Assembly: GCA_047630355.1 (NCBI GenBank)
Contig: JBLHXN010000104.1
Span: 1 to 12,753, forward strand
Direction of reading: 5' to 3'
Source of the DNA: JANQUM01 sp047630355
GTDB lineage: Bacteria; Bacteroidota; Bacteroidia; Cytophagales; Spirosomataceae
Length of the DNA stretch: 12,753 nt
A model generated the notes under the pieces. It did no database searches. It was not told the DNA's origin and was given only the letters and a program-made list of their open reading frames with translations. Shown piece after piece: positions 6,969-12,753 of this stretch (the first letter of the stretch is position 1; every line of letters starts with the position of its first letter). The position numbers and the translations under genes were made by a program.

Positions 6969-8129
6969 ATGTTTAATAACTTCACATTTCATAATCCCGT
7001 AAAACTTATCTTTGGGAAAGGTACAATAACTCAATTGCCAAAAAATATTACAGCTGGTAGTAAGATTATGCTTACCTACGGTGGCGGAAGTATTTTTAAA
7101 AATGGCGTTTACGATCAGGTGATGGAAGCTCTCAAAGGCTACGACATCATAGAATTTGGCGGTATTGAAGCTAACCCGACTTTCGAAACGCTGATGAAAG
7201 CGGTTGAATTAGCAAAAAAAGAAAAGGTAGACTTCCTTCTATCGGTGGGCGGCGGTTCTGTTCTTGACGGTACAAAATTCATCTCGGCGGCAATTCCTTA
7301 CGAAGGAGAAGACCACTGGGAACTCGTGCTAAACAGCAAAAAAATTGGCAACGTTATTCCTTTTGGTGATGTATTGACACTCCCGGCTACGGGTTCAGAA
7401 ATGAATTACTACGCCGTTATCAGTAAAAAAGAAACTAAAGAAAAGAAGGGAATGGGTGGTTTCAAACTCTACCCAAAATTCTCGATTCTTGATCCGGAAA
7501 CAACGTATTCGCTTCCTAAAAAGCAAGTAGCAAACGGACTTGCGGATGCCTTTACGCACGTGATGGAGCAATACATGACGTATCCAGTAGGAGCTATGAT
7601 TCAGGATCGGTTTGCGGAATCTATCTTACAAACATTAATTGAAGTCGCTCCCGATGCGATGAATAAAGAAGACGATTACGAGTCAAGGGCAAACTATATG
7701 TGGGCGGCTACAGTCGCCCTGAATGGCTTGATAAACCTGGGTGTTCCGACCGACTGGGCGACTCATCAAGTTGGACACGAGCTAACGGCGTTTCACGGTA
7801 TTGATCACGCTCGTACGCTTGCCATTGTGCTTCCTCATTTGCTAACTTACAAAAAAGATAAGAAGCGGGAAAAACTTATTCAGTACGGAAAGCGGGTTTG
7901 GAATTTATTAGGCTCTGACGACGAAATCGTAGATATGGCAATCACCAAAACAGCCGAATTCTACGAATCTTTGGGCATCCCGACGAAAGCTTCTTCTTAC
8001 GGAGAAATTAACGAAGAGACCGTTAAAATGCTGAAACAGCGATTCGCAGAACGTGGAATGAACTTTGGCGAAAATGCCGATATTACTCCGGACGATGTTG
8101 CTAAAATCATGGAAATGAGCATGGCGTAA
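6969..8129 (+). CDS. yqhD: YqhD-type NADPH-dependent aldehyde reductase (iron-containing alcohol dehydrogenase family)
   Basis: This 386-residue group III metal-dependent alcohol dehydrogenase is closely similar along its length to E. coli YqhD (387 residues), which reduces many toxic short aldehydes with NADPH. The metal ligands align one residue off the E. coli numbering: D193, H197 (D-A-F-T-H), H266 (D-W-A-T-H) and H280 (H-G-I-D-H-A). The nucleotide site shows Y-G-G-G-S at 37-41, V-G-G-G-S-V-L-D-G-T-K at 93-103 and L-P-A-T-G-S-E at 138-144. The frame is open to a TTG at 6942. The ATG at 6969 matches the family N-terminus (F-N-N-F-T-F-H-N-P) and length. The gene lies 95 bp after the FAD oxidoreductase on the same strand, so it may be read through or have its own promoter (TAGCATTG at 6937-6944 is one mismatch from the -7 consensus). 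Its stop is one base from that of the convergent Nudix gene. Confidence 0.92.
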   Translation: MFNNFTFHNPVKLIFGKGTITQLPKNITAGSKIMLTYGGGSIFKNGVYDQVMEALKGYDIIEFGGIEANPTFETLMKAVELAKKEKVDFLLSVGGGSVLDGTKFISAAIPYEGEDHWELVLNSKKIGNVIPFGDVLTLPATGSEMNYYAVISKKETKEKKGMGGFKLYPKFSILDPETTYSLPKKQVANGLADAFTHVMEQYMTYPVGAMIQDRFAESILQTLIEVAPDAMNKEDDYESRANYMWAATVALNGLINLGVPTDWATHQVGHELTAFHGIDHARTLAIVLPHLLTYKKDKKREKLIQYGKRVWNLLGSDDEIVDMAITKTAEFYESLGIPTKASSYGEINEETVKMLKQRFAERGMNFGENADITPDDVAKIMEMSMA

Positions 8130-8130
8130 T

Positions 8131-8808
8131 TCAAATTTCGCTCATCAATTCAAAATCCTTGATATGGCTCAAGTATTTGTAATTGAGCAGTAAACCGTTG
8201 GTATTATTTATTAATTGATGGCCTTCTACAAAGGGCACAACGTGCGTGGTAATTCGTTCAAACTCGTAGGTTGTGCCCATATTTTTGTTCCCATAACTCA
8301 GTATTTTTTCGAGTGAAAGTGTCAACTCGATGAAGAAAAAATACATCGCTTCGTCGCTCGTTCCGGTTGACGGAAAAAGCCTTCTGTCGGGTGACAGATT
8401 AACTAATTCATCCGGCGAAATTTTCAATCCTGTTTCTTCCCGAATTTCCTGAACCGCAATTTCAAGCGGTGTTTGCGTTCCGTCTACCATTCCGGCGGGG
8501 TGTTCGTAAGTATAACCGCCCTCGGCAATGCGGCGTTGTTTTACCAGTAAAAGATACTTATCTTTCGTCTTTTCATCAATCAGGCAGACCAGCATACTCA
8601 CTACTTCGCCTTTTAAAAAACAAACGGGCGGTATTTTGTCGCCTTCGGGTGTTTCTGCGTCAAGTGTTAATAGTGAAAAAAGTACTTCGCCGTTATGTCG
8701 GTGACGGGTAAAATGTTCGGTTACATGATTTATTTTCAATCCATTTCTTTGCAAGTTCTTTTTCCATAACTTGAATTTATGAGCATCGTAAAGCAATTCC
8801 TTTTTCAT
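8131..8808 (-). CDS. Nudix hydrolase, possibly nucleotide-sugar/ADP-ribose pyrophosphatase type, with non-canonical Nudix box
   Basis: This 225-residue cytoplasmic protein is predicted to hydrolyse a nucleoside diphosphate linked to another group. The Nudix fold is recognisable from L-L-L-V-K-Q-R-R at 86-93, H-P-A-G-M-V-D-G at 103-110 and the box at 106-128. Against the consensus G-x5-E-x7-R-E-U-x-E-E-x-G-U, the box keeps G106, E121, I122, E124, E125, G127 and L128. It has Q112 for the first Glu and Q120 for the Arg. The metal-binding Glu residues (E121, E124, E125) are intact, so activity is likely. The long N-terminal region, followed by F-L-K-G-E-V-V-S-M-L-V, recalls the NUDT14-like sugar-nucleotide diphosphatases. 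That is an impression, not an alignment. It is transcribed divergently from the GH113-like gene, with start codons only 18 bp apart. Confidence 0.88.
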   Translation of the reverse strand: MKKELLYDAHKFKLWKKNLQRNGLKINHVTEHFTRHRHNGEVLFSLLTLDAETPEGDKIPPVCFLKGEVVSMLVCLIDEKTKDKYLLLVKQRRIAEGGYTYEHPAGMVDGTQTPLEIAVQEIREETGLKISPDELVNLSPDRRLFPSTGTSDEAMYFFFIELTLSLEKILSYGNKNMGTTYEFERITTHVVPFVEGHQLINNTNGLLLNYKYLSHIKDFELMSEI

Positions 8809-8826
8809 ATTTCATATTTCGGTAAA

Positions 8827-9864
8827 ATGTTCGGACGTTTATCAGCTTTAACGTTTTCGCTATTCTCGTTGGTTCACTTTCAAAGTTGCACTAGTAAGCA
8901 ACTGCCTGATTTTGTCTACAAAGAAAAGAAAATGAAAGGACTATCTTTCGTTGCCCCCAGTAAACGTACAGACTCTACCTCCATCCTTGATGTAAAACGC
9001 GTAAACGCCGAATGGATTTCTGTGATGCCCTACGGTTACGTGAAAAGTGATTCAGGGCACTTCTTTTACAGCGGAAACGCAAGAAACGATTGGCAATGGT
9101 GGGGTGAACGCGTGGATGGAGCGGCAAAAACAATCAGTATGGCTCACGAAAGTGGTATCAAGGTTATGCTCAAACCGCACCTCTGGATTGGCTGGGGAGA
9201 ATTCACGGGTCACATGGATTTAAAGACCGAACGGTCTTGGAATACCTTTGAAAAAGGCTACGGTGAATACATCCTGACATTTGCTAAACTTGCCGATTCG
9301 CTTGATGTGGAAGTTTACTGCATTGCCACAGAAATGGAAAAACACGTGGAGTTACGACCTGAATTTTGGCATCAACTCATCAGAGATATTCGAGTAATTT
9401 ATGCTGGAAAACTTACGTACGCTGAGAATTGGGACAGCTACGGCAGGGTTCCTTTCTGGGATGAAATGGATTACATCGGCGTCGATGCGTATTTCCCGTT
9501 GAGTGAAAAATTTAATCCGTCAGCGAGCGAGTTGACAAAAGGCTGGAAGAGCCATCTCGAAGCGTTGAATACTTTTGCGGCGAAGCATCAAAAACCCGTT
9601 TTGTTTACAGAAATTGGCTATCGAAGCTGCGACTATACCGCACAAAAACCGTGGGAAACCAACATGGATTTACCCGAAAATGAAGAAGCCCAACGCATCG
9701 CCTACGAAGCATTTTTTAAAGCAGTTTGGGAAGAACCGTGGTTTGCCGGAGCATTTATCTGGAAATGGTTTCCGAATCATAAAAGTAAAAACGCCCGCGA
9801 TAAATTTACGCCACAATACAAATTAGCTGAACAAGAGTTGAAAACTCATTACCGAAACCTATAA
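8827..9864 (+). CDS. GH113-like glycoside hydrolase lipoprotein (TIM-barrel, GTA_TIM-like)
   Basis: This 345-residue predicted envelope lipoprotein has a hydrophobic N-terminus ending F-Q-S-C (C21, probable lipidation site), then a TIM-barrel resembling GH113 beta-mannanases. The putative acid/base is E169 in C-I-A-T-E-M-E, and the putative nucleophile is E262 in L-F-T-E-I-G-Y-R-S. Other barrel-strand motifs are M-L-K-P-H-L-W at 114-120, Y-I-G-V-D-A-Y-F-P-L at 216-225 and G-A-F-I-W-K-W-F-P near the end. The substrate is likely a beta-linked glycan such as mannan, inferred only from the family. An ATG at 8779 is also in frame, but it would overlap the start of the minus-strand Nudix gene by 30 bp and push the signal peptide inward, so 8827 is preferred. 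It is the first of three closely spaced plus-strand genes. Confidence 0.82.
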   Translation: MFGRLSALTFSLFSLVHFQSCTSKQLPDFVYKEKKMKGLSFVAPSKRTDSTSILDVKRVNAEWISVMPYGYVKSDSGHFFYSGNARNDWQWWGERVDGAAKTISMAHESGIKVMLKPHLWIGWGEFTGHMDLKTERSWNTFEKGYGEYILTFAKLADSLDVEVYCIATEMEKHVELRPEFWHQLIRDIRVIYAGKLTYAENWDSYGRVPFWDEMDYIGVDAYFPLSEKFNPSASELTKGWKSHLEALNTFAAKHQKPVLFTEIGYRSCDYTAQKPWETNMDLPENEEAQRIAYEAFFKAVWEEPWFAGAFIWKWFPNHKSKNARDKFTPQYKLAEQELKTHYRNL

Positions 9865-9877
9865 ATATTTTTGTTTG

Positions 9878-10852
9878 ATGAAAGTTCGGTTTTTAGTTAC
9901 TTTTGTATTTATATTATCATTACAATATGCTGTTGCTCAGGAAGTTGCTTCGTATTACTTTTACAGTAATCTACAGGAGTTTGCCGTAAAGTATCCACCA
10001 TTAACCGTAACTGGAAAGCGGGGTAGTTATTTAACCGAAATTGTGCCGAAACTTGGTCAAACGCCCCGACAAGTATATCAGTTTCCCAAAAGTTCGGGGA
10101 TAGTTTTTGATTACTCGAACATCAAAAACTTCATTGAAGGTTCGTACGCCGTTGAAATGTATTTCAGGTACGACAACGCTGATTTATTAATGTACGGAAT
10201 GATTATCGGGGAACGCTCTACCGCTCGCGAAGGCGAGTACGTGCATTTGGTTACGACGCGTGATTTCAAAACTAAGCGGGTAAATGTTTTTCTGGATGGC
10301 AAAACCCAATCTACGTTTATTGACGCAGATGATAACCTCGCCATTGAGCCAAATGCCCAGTTCATCTTTTTTACCAAAGACGATGAGGAAACCACGAGTG
10401 GTGCCGTGGCGATGATAAAAATCTACAATTTCTTTATCGACGAAGAAAAAGCCCAACTACTCTTTGAGCCATTCGTGATTGAAGAAGAACTTAAGGAGCC
10501 AACTGTAGTTAACAAGAAAATCACGTTGAAGCGTCTTTACTTTGTGCAGAGTGAGGCAAAGCTTCTTCCTGAATCAATTCCTGAAATGGAATCACTTCGG
10601 GATTATTTAAAAGCAAACTGGAAAGTTAAAATCTCGCTCTACGGTCATACTGATAACCAAGGTGATTTCAACTTAAACCTTAAATTATCCCGCGAACGTG
10701 CCGAAAATGTCAAAACTTTTTTGGTTGAAAACGGAATTGACGCTAAACGTATAAATACAAAAGGTTACGGAAGTCTACGTCCCGTAGCGAGCAACTCGGA
10801 AGAGGAAACAAGGCGTTTGAACCGGCGAGTTGAGCTTGAAGTGCAGAAATAA
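9878..10852 (+). CDS. OmpA-family peptidoglycan-binding protein with LamG-like N-terminal domain
   Basis: This 324-residue exported envelope protein has a signal peptide at 1-20 (K2, R4, hydrophobic 5-17, A-V-A then Q21). Residues of about 25-195 are beta-rich and look like a laminin-G/concanavalin-type sandwich, for example Y-A-V-E-M-Y-F-R-Y-D, R-V-N-V-F-L-D-G-K and A-M-I-K-I-Y-N at its end. I infer this from pattern only. Residues 215-324 are a clear OmpA C-terminal domain: L-Y-F at 220-222, G-H-T-D-N at 256-260, L-S-R-E-R-A at 270-275 and N-R-R-V-E at 315-319, the peptidoglycan-binding motifs. There is no OmpA beta-barrel. It likely tethers its N-terminal domain to the cell wall. The start is ATG 9878, not the TTG one codon upstream. 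It lies 13 bp after the GH113-like gene and 16 bp before the permease. Confidence 0.87.
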   Translation: MKVRFLVTFVFILSLQYAVAQEVASYYFYSNLQEFAVKYPPLTVTGKRGSYLTEIVPKLGQTPRQVYQFPKSSGIVFDYSNIKNFIEGSYAVEMYFRYDNADLLMYGMIIGERSTAREGEYVHLVTTRDFKTKRVNVFLDGKTQSTFIDADDNLAIEPNAQFIFFTKDDEETTSGAVAMIKIYNFFIDEEKAQLLFEPFVIEEELKEPTVVNKKITLKRLYFVQSEAKLLPESIPEMESLRDYLKANWKVKISLYGHTDNQGDFNLNLKLSRERAENVKTFLVENGIDAKRINTKGYGSLRPVASNSEEETRRLNRRVELEVQK

Positions 10853-10868
10853 CTAAAATATAACGCCC

Positions 10869-12197
10869 ATGACTATCATCTACTTGTTTTTTGCCGTGGT
10901 TTTGATTGTGGTGTTGACTACAAAGTTTAGCGTTCACCCGTTTTTATCTCTTTTGGTGACGGCAATACTTTTCGGAATCGTTTCGGGAATGCCGCTCGAA
11001 CAAATAATTCAGTCCATAAACGATGGCTTTGGTAAAACGCTCGGTAGTATTGGCTTGGTGATACTATTGGGCGTGATGATTGGTACGTTTTTGGAGAATT
11101 CCGGCGGGGCGTATCGCTTGGCAAACCAGTTATTGAAATGGCTGGGCGAAAAAAATATTCACTGGGCAATGGCAATTATTGGTTACGTAGTTTCCATTCC
11201 GGTTTTTGCCGATAGTGGTTTCGTAATTCTTACGCCGCTCAACAAAGCACTGACCAAAAGAGCGGGAATGTCAATGGCGGTTACGGCGGTAGCGTTGAGC
11301 ATGGGCTTGATGGCAACGCACGTTATGGTGCCGCCCACACCCGGACCAATCGCCACGGCGGGAATATTGGGAGCAGACTTAGGACTAGTTATTCTTTGGG
11401 GGTTTCTAGTCAGTTCTTTGGCGTTAATTCCCTGCGTCTTTTACGCCAAATGGATTGGGAATAAAATTTGGATTGAACCCGACGTTTCTCAAAGTTCTGA
11501 TAGGTTTGCCCGAAATGTTTCGCTCGCACCACCGTTTTTAAAATCCATTTTACCAATTGTAGTGCCACTGATTTTAATTGTCATTAAATCTTTTAACGGT
11601 TATCTAAAACTGATTGAAAATGTAGAAGTTAATTCGGTTATAAACTTCATCGGTGAACCAGTTATTGCCTTATTAATTGGTTTTGGCTTCGCTTTACTTT
11701 TACCCAAAAAATTGGATAAATCTTTACTTTCCGATAAAGGTTGGGTCGGAAAAGCAATTCTGGATGCCGCTACTATTATAATGATTACCGGAGCGGGTGG
11801 CGTGTTTGGGAAAGTGCTGCAAAATGCGGGCTTGGCAACGTTTATCAGTGAAAACCTGAGCATCGCCGGATTAGGAATCTTCCTGCCGTTTTTGCTTGCC
11901 GCCGCCATAAAAACTGCCCAAGGCTCTTCCACCGTAGCGATGATAACCACAGCTTCCATCGTTGCCCCGCTAACCACCGAACTGGGGATTGTGTCAGCAA
12001 ATGACCTTGCGTTGGCCACGCTTGTTATTGGAGCGGGAGCAGCGGTGATTTCCCACGTTAACGATAGCTTCTTCTGGGTCGTAACGCAATTATCGGGAAT
12101 GCAGGTCAATGAAGGGTACAAACTACATTCTGCCGCTTCGGCTATATTAGGCGGAAGTGCGTTTCTGATTGTTTGGTTATTGATGACGGTTTTGTAG
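10869..12197 (+). CDS. GntP-family permease
   Basis: This 442-residue inner-membrane secondary transporter has about 12 hydrophobic segments and the normal length of the gluconate permease (GntP) family. Diagnostic stretches are G-T-F-L-E-N-S-G-G-A at 72-81, P-V-F-A-D-S-G-F-V-I-L at 111-121 and H-V-M-V-P-P-T-P-G-P at 151-160. A later K-T-A-Q-G-S-S-T-V-A-M and H-V-N-D-S-F-F-W are both highly conserved in the family. Members import gluconate, related sugar acids, glycerate or D-serine (DsdX) with protons. The substrate here cannot be decided. There is no gluconate kinase or sugar-acid enzyme in the window. It starts 16 bp after the OmpA-family gene, so it is probably co-transcribed with that gene and the GH113-like lipoprotein. 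Confidence 0.93.
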   Translation: MTIIYLFFAVVLIVVLTTKFSVHPFLSLLVTAILFGIVSGMPLEQIIQSINDGFGKTLGSIGLVILLGVMIGTFLENSGGAYRLANQLLKWLGEKNIHWAMAIIGYVVSIPVFADSGFVILTPLNKALTKRAGMSMAVTAVALSMGLMATHVMVPPTPGPIATAGILGADLGLVILWGFLVSSLALIPCVFYAKWIGNKIWIEPDVSQSSDRFARNVSLAPPFLKSILPIVVPLILIVIKSFNGYLKLIENVEVNSVINFIGEPVIALLIGFGFALLLPKKLDKSLLSDKGWVGKAILDAATIIMITGAGGVFGKVLQNAGLATFISENLSIAGLGIFLPFLLAAAIKTAQGSSTVAMITTASIVAPLTTELGIVSANDLALATLVIGAGAAVISHVNDSFFWVVTQLSGMQVNEGYKLHSAASAILGGSAFLIVWLLMTVL

Positions 12198-12235
12198 ATT
12201 TTGGATAATGAGTAATTTTAAACTCATCCACAGCT

Positions 12236-12277
12236 AAAAAAAAGGCTTTAGCCAAAGTTATCTATTTGACTAAAGCC
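12236..12277 (-). terminator. Intrinsic terminator of the Mpl-like gene, lying between convergent genes
   Basis: GGCTTTAG (12244-12251) and CTAAAGCC (12270-12277) pair over 8 bp. A C/A mismatch and a CAAA/TTTG inner stem then close an eight-base loop. On the minus strand the hairpin is followed at once by eight Ts (12243-12236), a textbook intrinsic terminator for the gene ending at 12309. The plus strand has no T-run after the hairpin, so it would be weaker for the permease. A smaller ATGAGT/ACTCAT hairpin at 12208-12227 lies just after the permease stop. Confidence 0.8.
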
Positions 12278-12308
12278 CTGTATCGAGAATCTAATATCGA
12301 AAAATCAT

Positions 12309-12753
12309 TTACTTCTTCCTAAACAACTTCCAGCCCTTCTTTTCTTTTGCTTTAACTTCCCGCTCAACTTTTTCAACTTCAAGAGCAGCAACCTCGCTAC
12401 CGAACTCGTTAAAGTTCATTCCGCCAAAAGTTCCTGAAGTCATTAATAGTAAATTTGACTGATACCAGTTTTGCTTTTTTAGGAAGTCTTCGAGTTCTGT
12501 TTTATCCGTGAAAATTTCTAATGAATCGTTTTTGAAAGCCGTTTTGATTTCTTCGTGAGAAATTGGGGGCATTTTCTTCATTTCTAACGTATGCGGGCTG
12601 TAAAAGATAGCCGCCAAATCGGCATTATTCATCGCACCGTCGTACTGAGGCAAGAATTCTTTGTTCAAGCTGCTGAACGTATGAAGTTCGTAACACGCTA
12701 CCAGTTTCCGCTCGGGATGAAGTGATTTGGTGGCCTCCACCGTCGCTCTTACT
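12309..12753 (-). CDS. mpl: Mur ligase family protein, Mpl-like C-terminal part, 5' end outside window
   Basis: The frame is open to the window edge, giving 147 C-terminal residues. The GTG at 12740 is internal. The visible part matches the third domain of MurC/Mpl-type ligases. V-R-A-T-V-E-A-T-K begins a helix, and L-V-A-C-Y-E-L-H-T-F-S-S-L-N and the following L-P-Q-Y correspond to the E-L/P-H-S/T-F-S region. L-L-L-M-T-S-G-T-F-G-G-M corresponds to the L-M-S-N-G-x-F-G-G motif favouring Mpl over MurC. Mpl attaches the recycled L-Ala-gamma-D-Glu-meso-diaminopimelate tripeptide to UDP-MurNAc in peptidoglycan recycling. The C-terminus is unusually Lys/Glu-rich. Without the N-terminal domains, MurC cannot be fully excluded. 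Confidence 0.75.
   Translation of the reverse strand, partial: VRATVEATKSLHPERKLVACYELHTFSSLNKEFLPQYDGAMNNADLAAIFYSPHTLEMKKMPPISHEEIKTAFKNDSLEIFTDKTELEDFLKKQNWYQSNLLLMTSGTFGGMNFNEFGSEVAALEVEKVEREVKAKEKKGWKLFRKK

Noticed and set aside
8779..8826. Upstream in-frame ATG of the GH113-like gene at 8779
   Set aside because: It overlaps the 5' end of the Nudix gene and puts 16 residues ahead of the lipoprotein signal. The ATG at 8827 gives a normal signal peptide with the Cys at position 21.
9866..9873. TATTTTTG, an exact match to the Bacteroidota -7 box, just before the OmpA-family gene
   Set aside because: It ends 4 bp before the ATG, so it would give an essentially leaderless transcript. The nearest TTG is 25 bp upstream, too far for a -33 element. 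It is probably chance in an AT-rich gap.
11600..12121. 173-codon open frame on the minus strand inside the GntP permease
   Set aside because: It lies entirely within a well-supported gene on the other strand, and its low-complexity Ala/Pro/Ile composition mirrors the permease codons. It shows no recognisable domain.
1..12753. Mobile elements, CRISPR repeats, tRNA or rRNA genes
   Set aside because: I looked through the gaps and flanks and saw no transposase or integrase motifs, no regularly spaced direct repeats, and no cloverleaf or rRNA-like sequence.

Overview
The window looks like chromosomal DNA from a member of the Bacteroidota, plausibly the Cytophagales. The genes have A-rich leaders without clear Shine-Dalgarno sites. 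The gene content is typical of that phylum: a CarboxypepD_reg-type secreted protein, a Tat-exported Gfo/Idh/MocA oxidoreductase, a SIMPL-domain protein, an OmpA-type protein with an extra N-terminal domain, and an Mpl-like Mur ligase. The phylum assignment comes from family knowledge and sequence style. I cannot name a genus. I see no rRNA, tRNA, CRISPR array, insertion sequence or phage gene, and no gene-free stretch longer than about 180 bp.

Layout. (1) 1-1144, plus strand: the C-terminal end of CdsA (phospholipid synthesis) followed by a small exported protein. It ends at a 23-bp perfect palindrome shared with the convergent SIMPL-domain gene (1309-2040, minus). (2) 2217-3548, minus strand: a Tat-signal Gfo/Idh/MocA oxidoreductase with its own terminator hairpin. 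(3) 3666-6873, plus strand: the metabolic core of the window, a three-gene cluster for trans-4-hydroxy-L-proline breakdown. It holds a DapA-family deaminase/dehydratase, a 4-hydroxyproline 2-epimerase with both catalytic cysteines, and a DadA-like FAD oxidoreductase. A YqhD-type NADPH-dependent aldehyde reductase follows at 6969-8129. (4) 8131-8808, minus strand: a Nudix hydrolase packed tightly between its neighbours. (5) 8827-12197, plus strand: a tightly spaced trio of a GH113-like lipoprotein, an OmpA-family protein with a probable LamG-like N-terminus, and a GntP-family permease. (6) 12309-12753, minus strand: the C-terminal end of an Mpl-like peptidoglycan ligase, with a terminator between it and the permease.

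How the genes fit together. In the known pathway, the epimerase turns trans-4-hydroxy-L-proline into cis-4-hydroxy-D-proline. The FAD enzyme oxidises this to 1-pyrroline-4-hydroxy-2-carboxylate, and the DapA-like enzyme deaminates that to alpha-ketoglutarate semialdehyde. The last enzyme of the pathway, an aldehyde dehydrogenase giving alpha-ketoglutarate, is absent from the window. The next gene downstream is instead an aldehyde reductase. No dedicated regulator or obvious hydroxyproline importer is present, although the GntP permease is close by. I did not find a clearly new biological system. The items most worth a second look are the incomplete hydroxyproline route, the GH113-like/OmpA/GntP trio, the long palindrome and the symmetric element between the divergent genes at 3549-3665.
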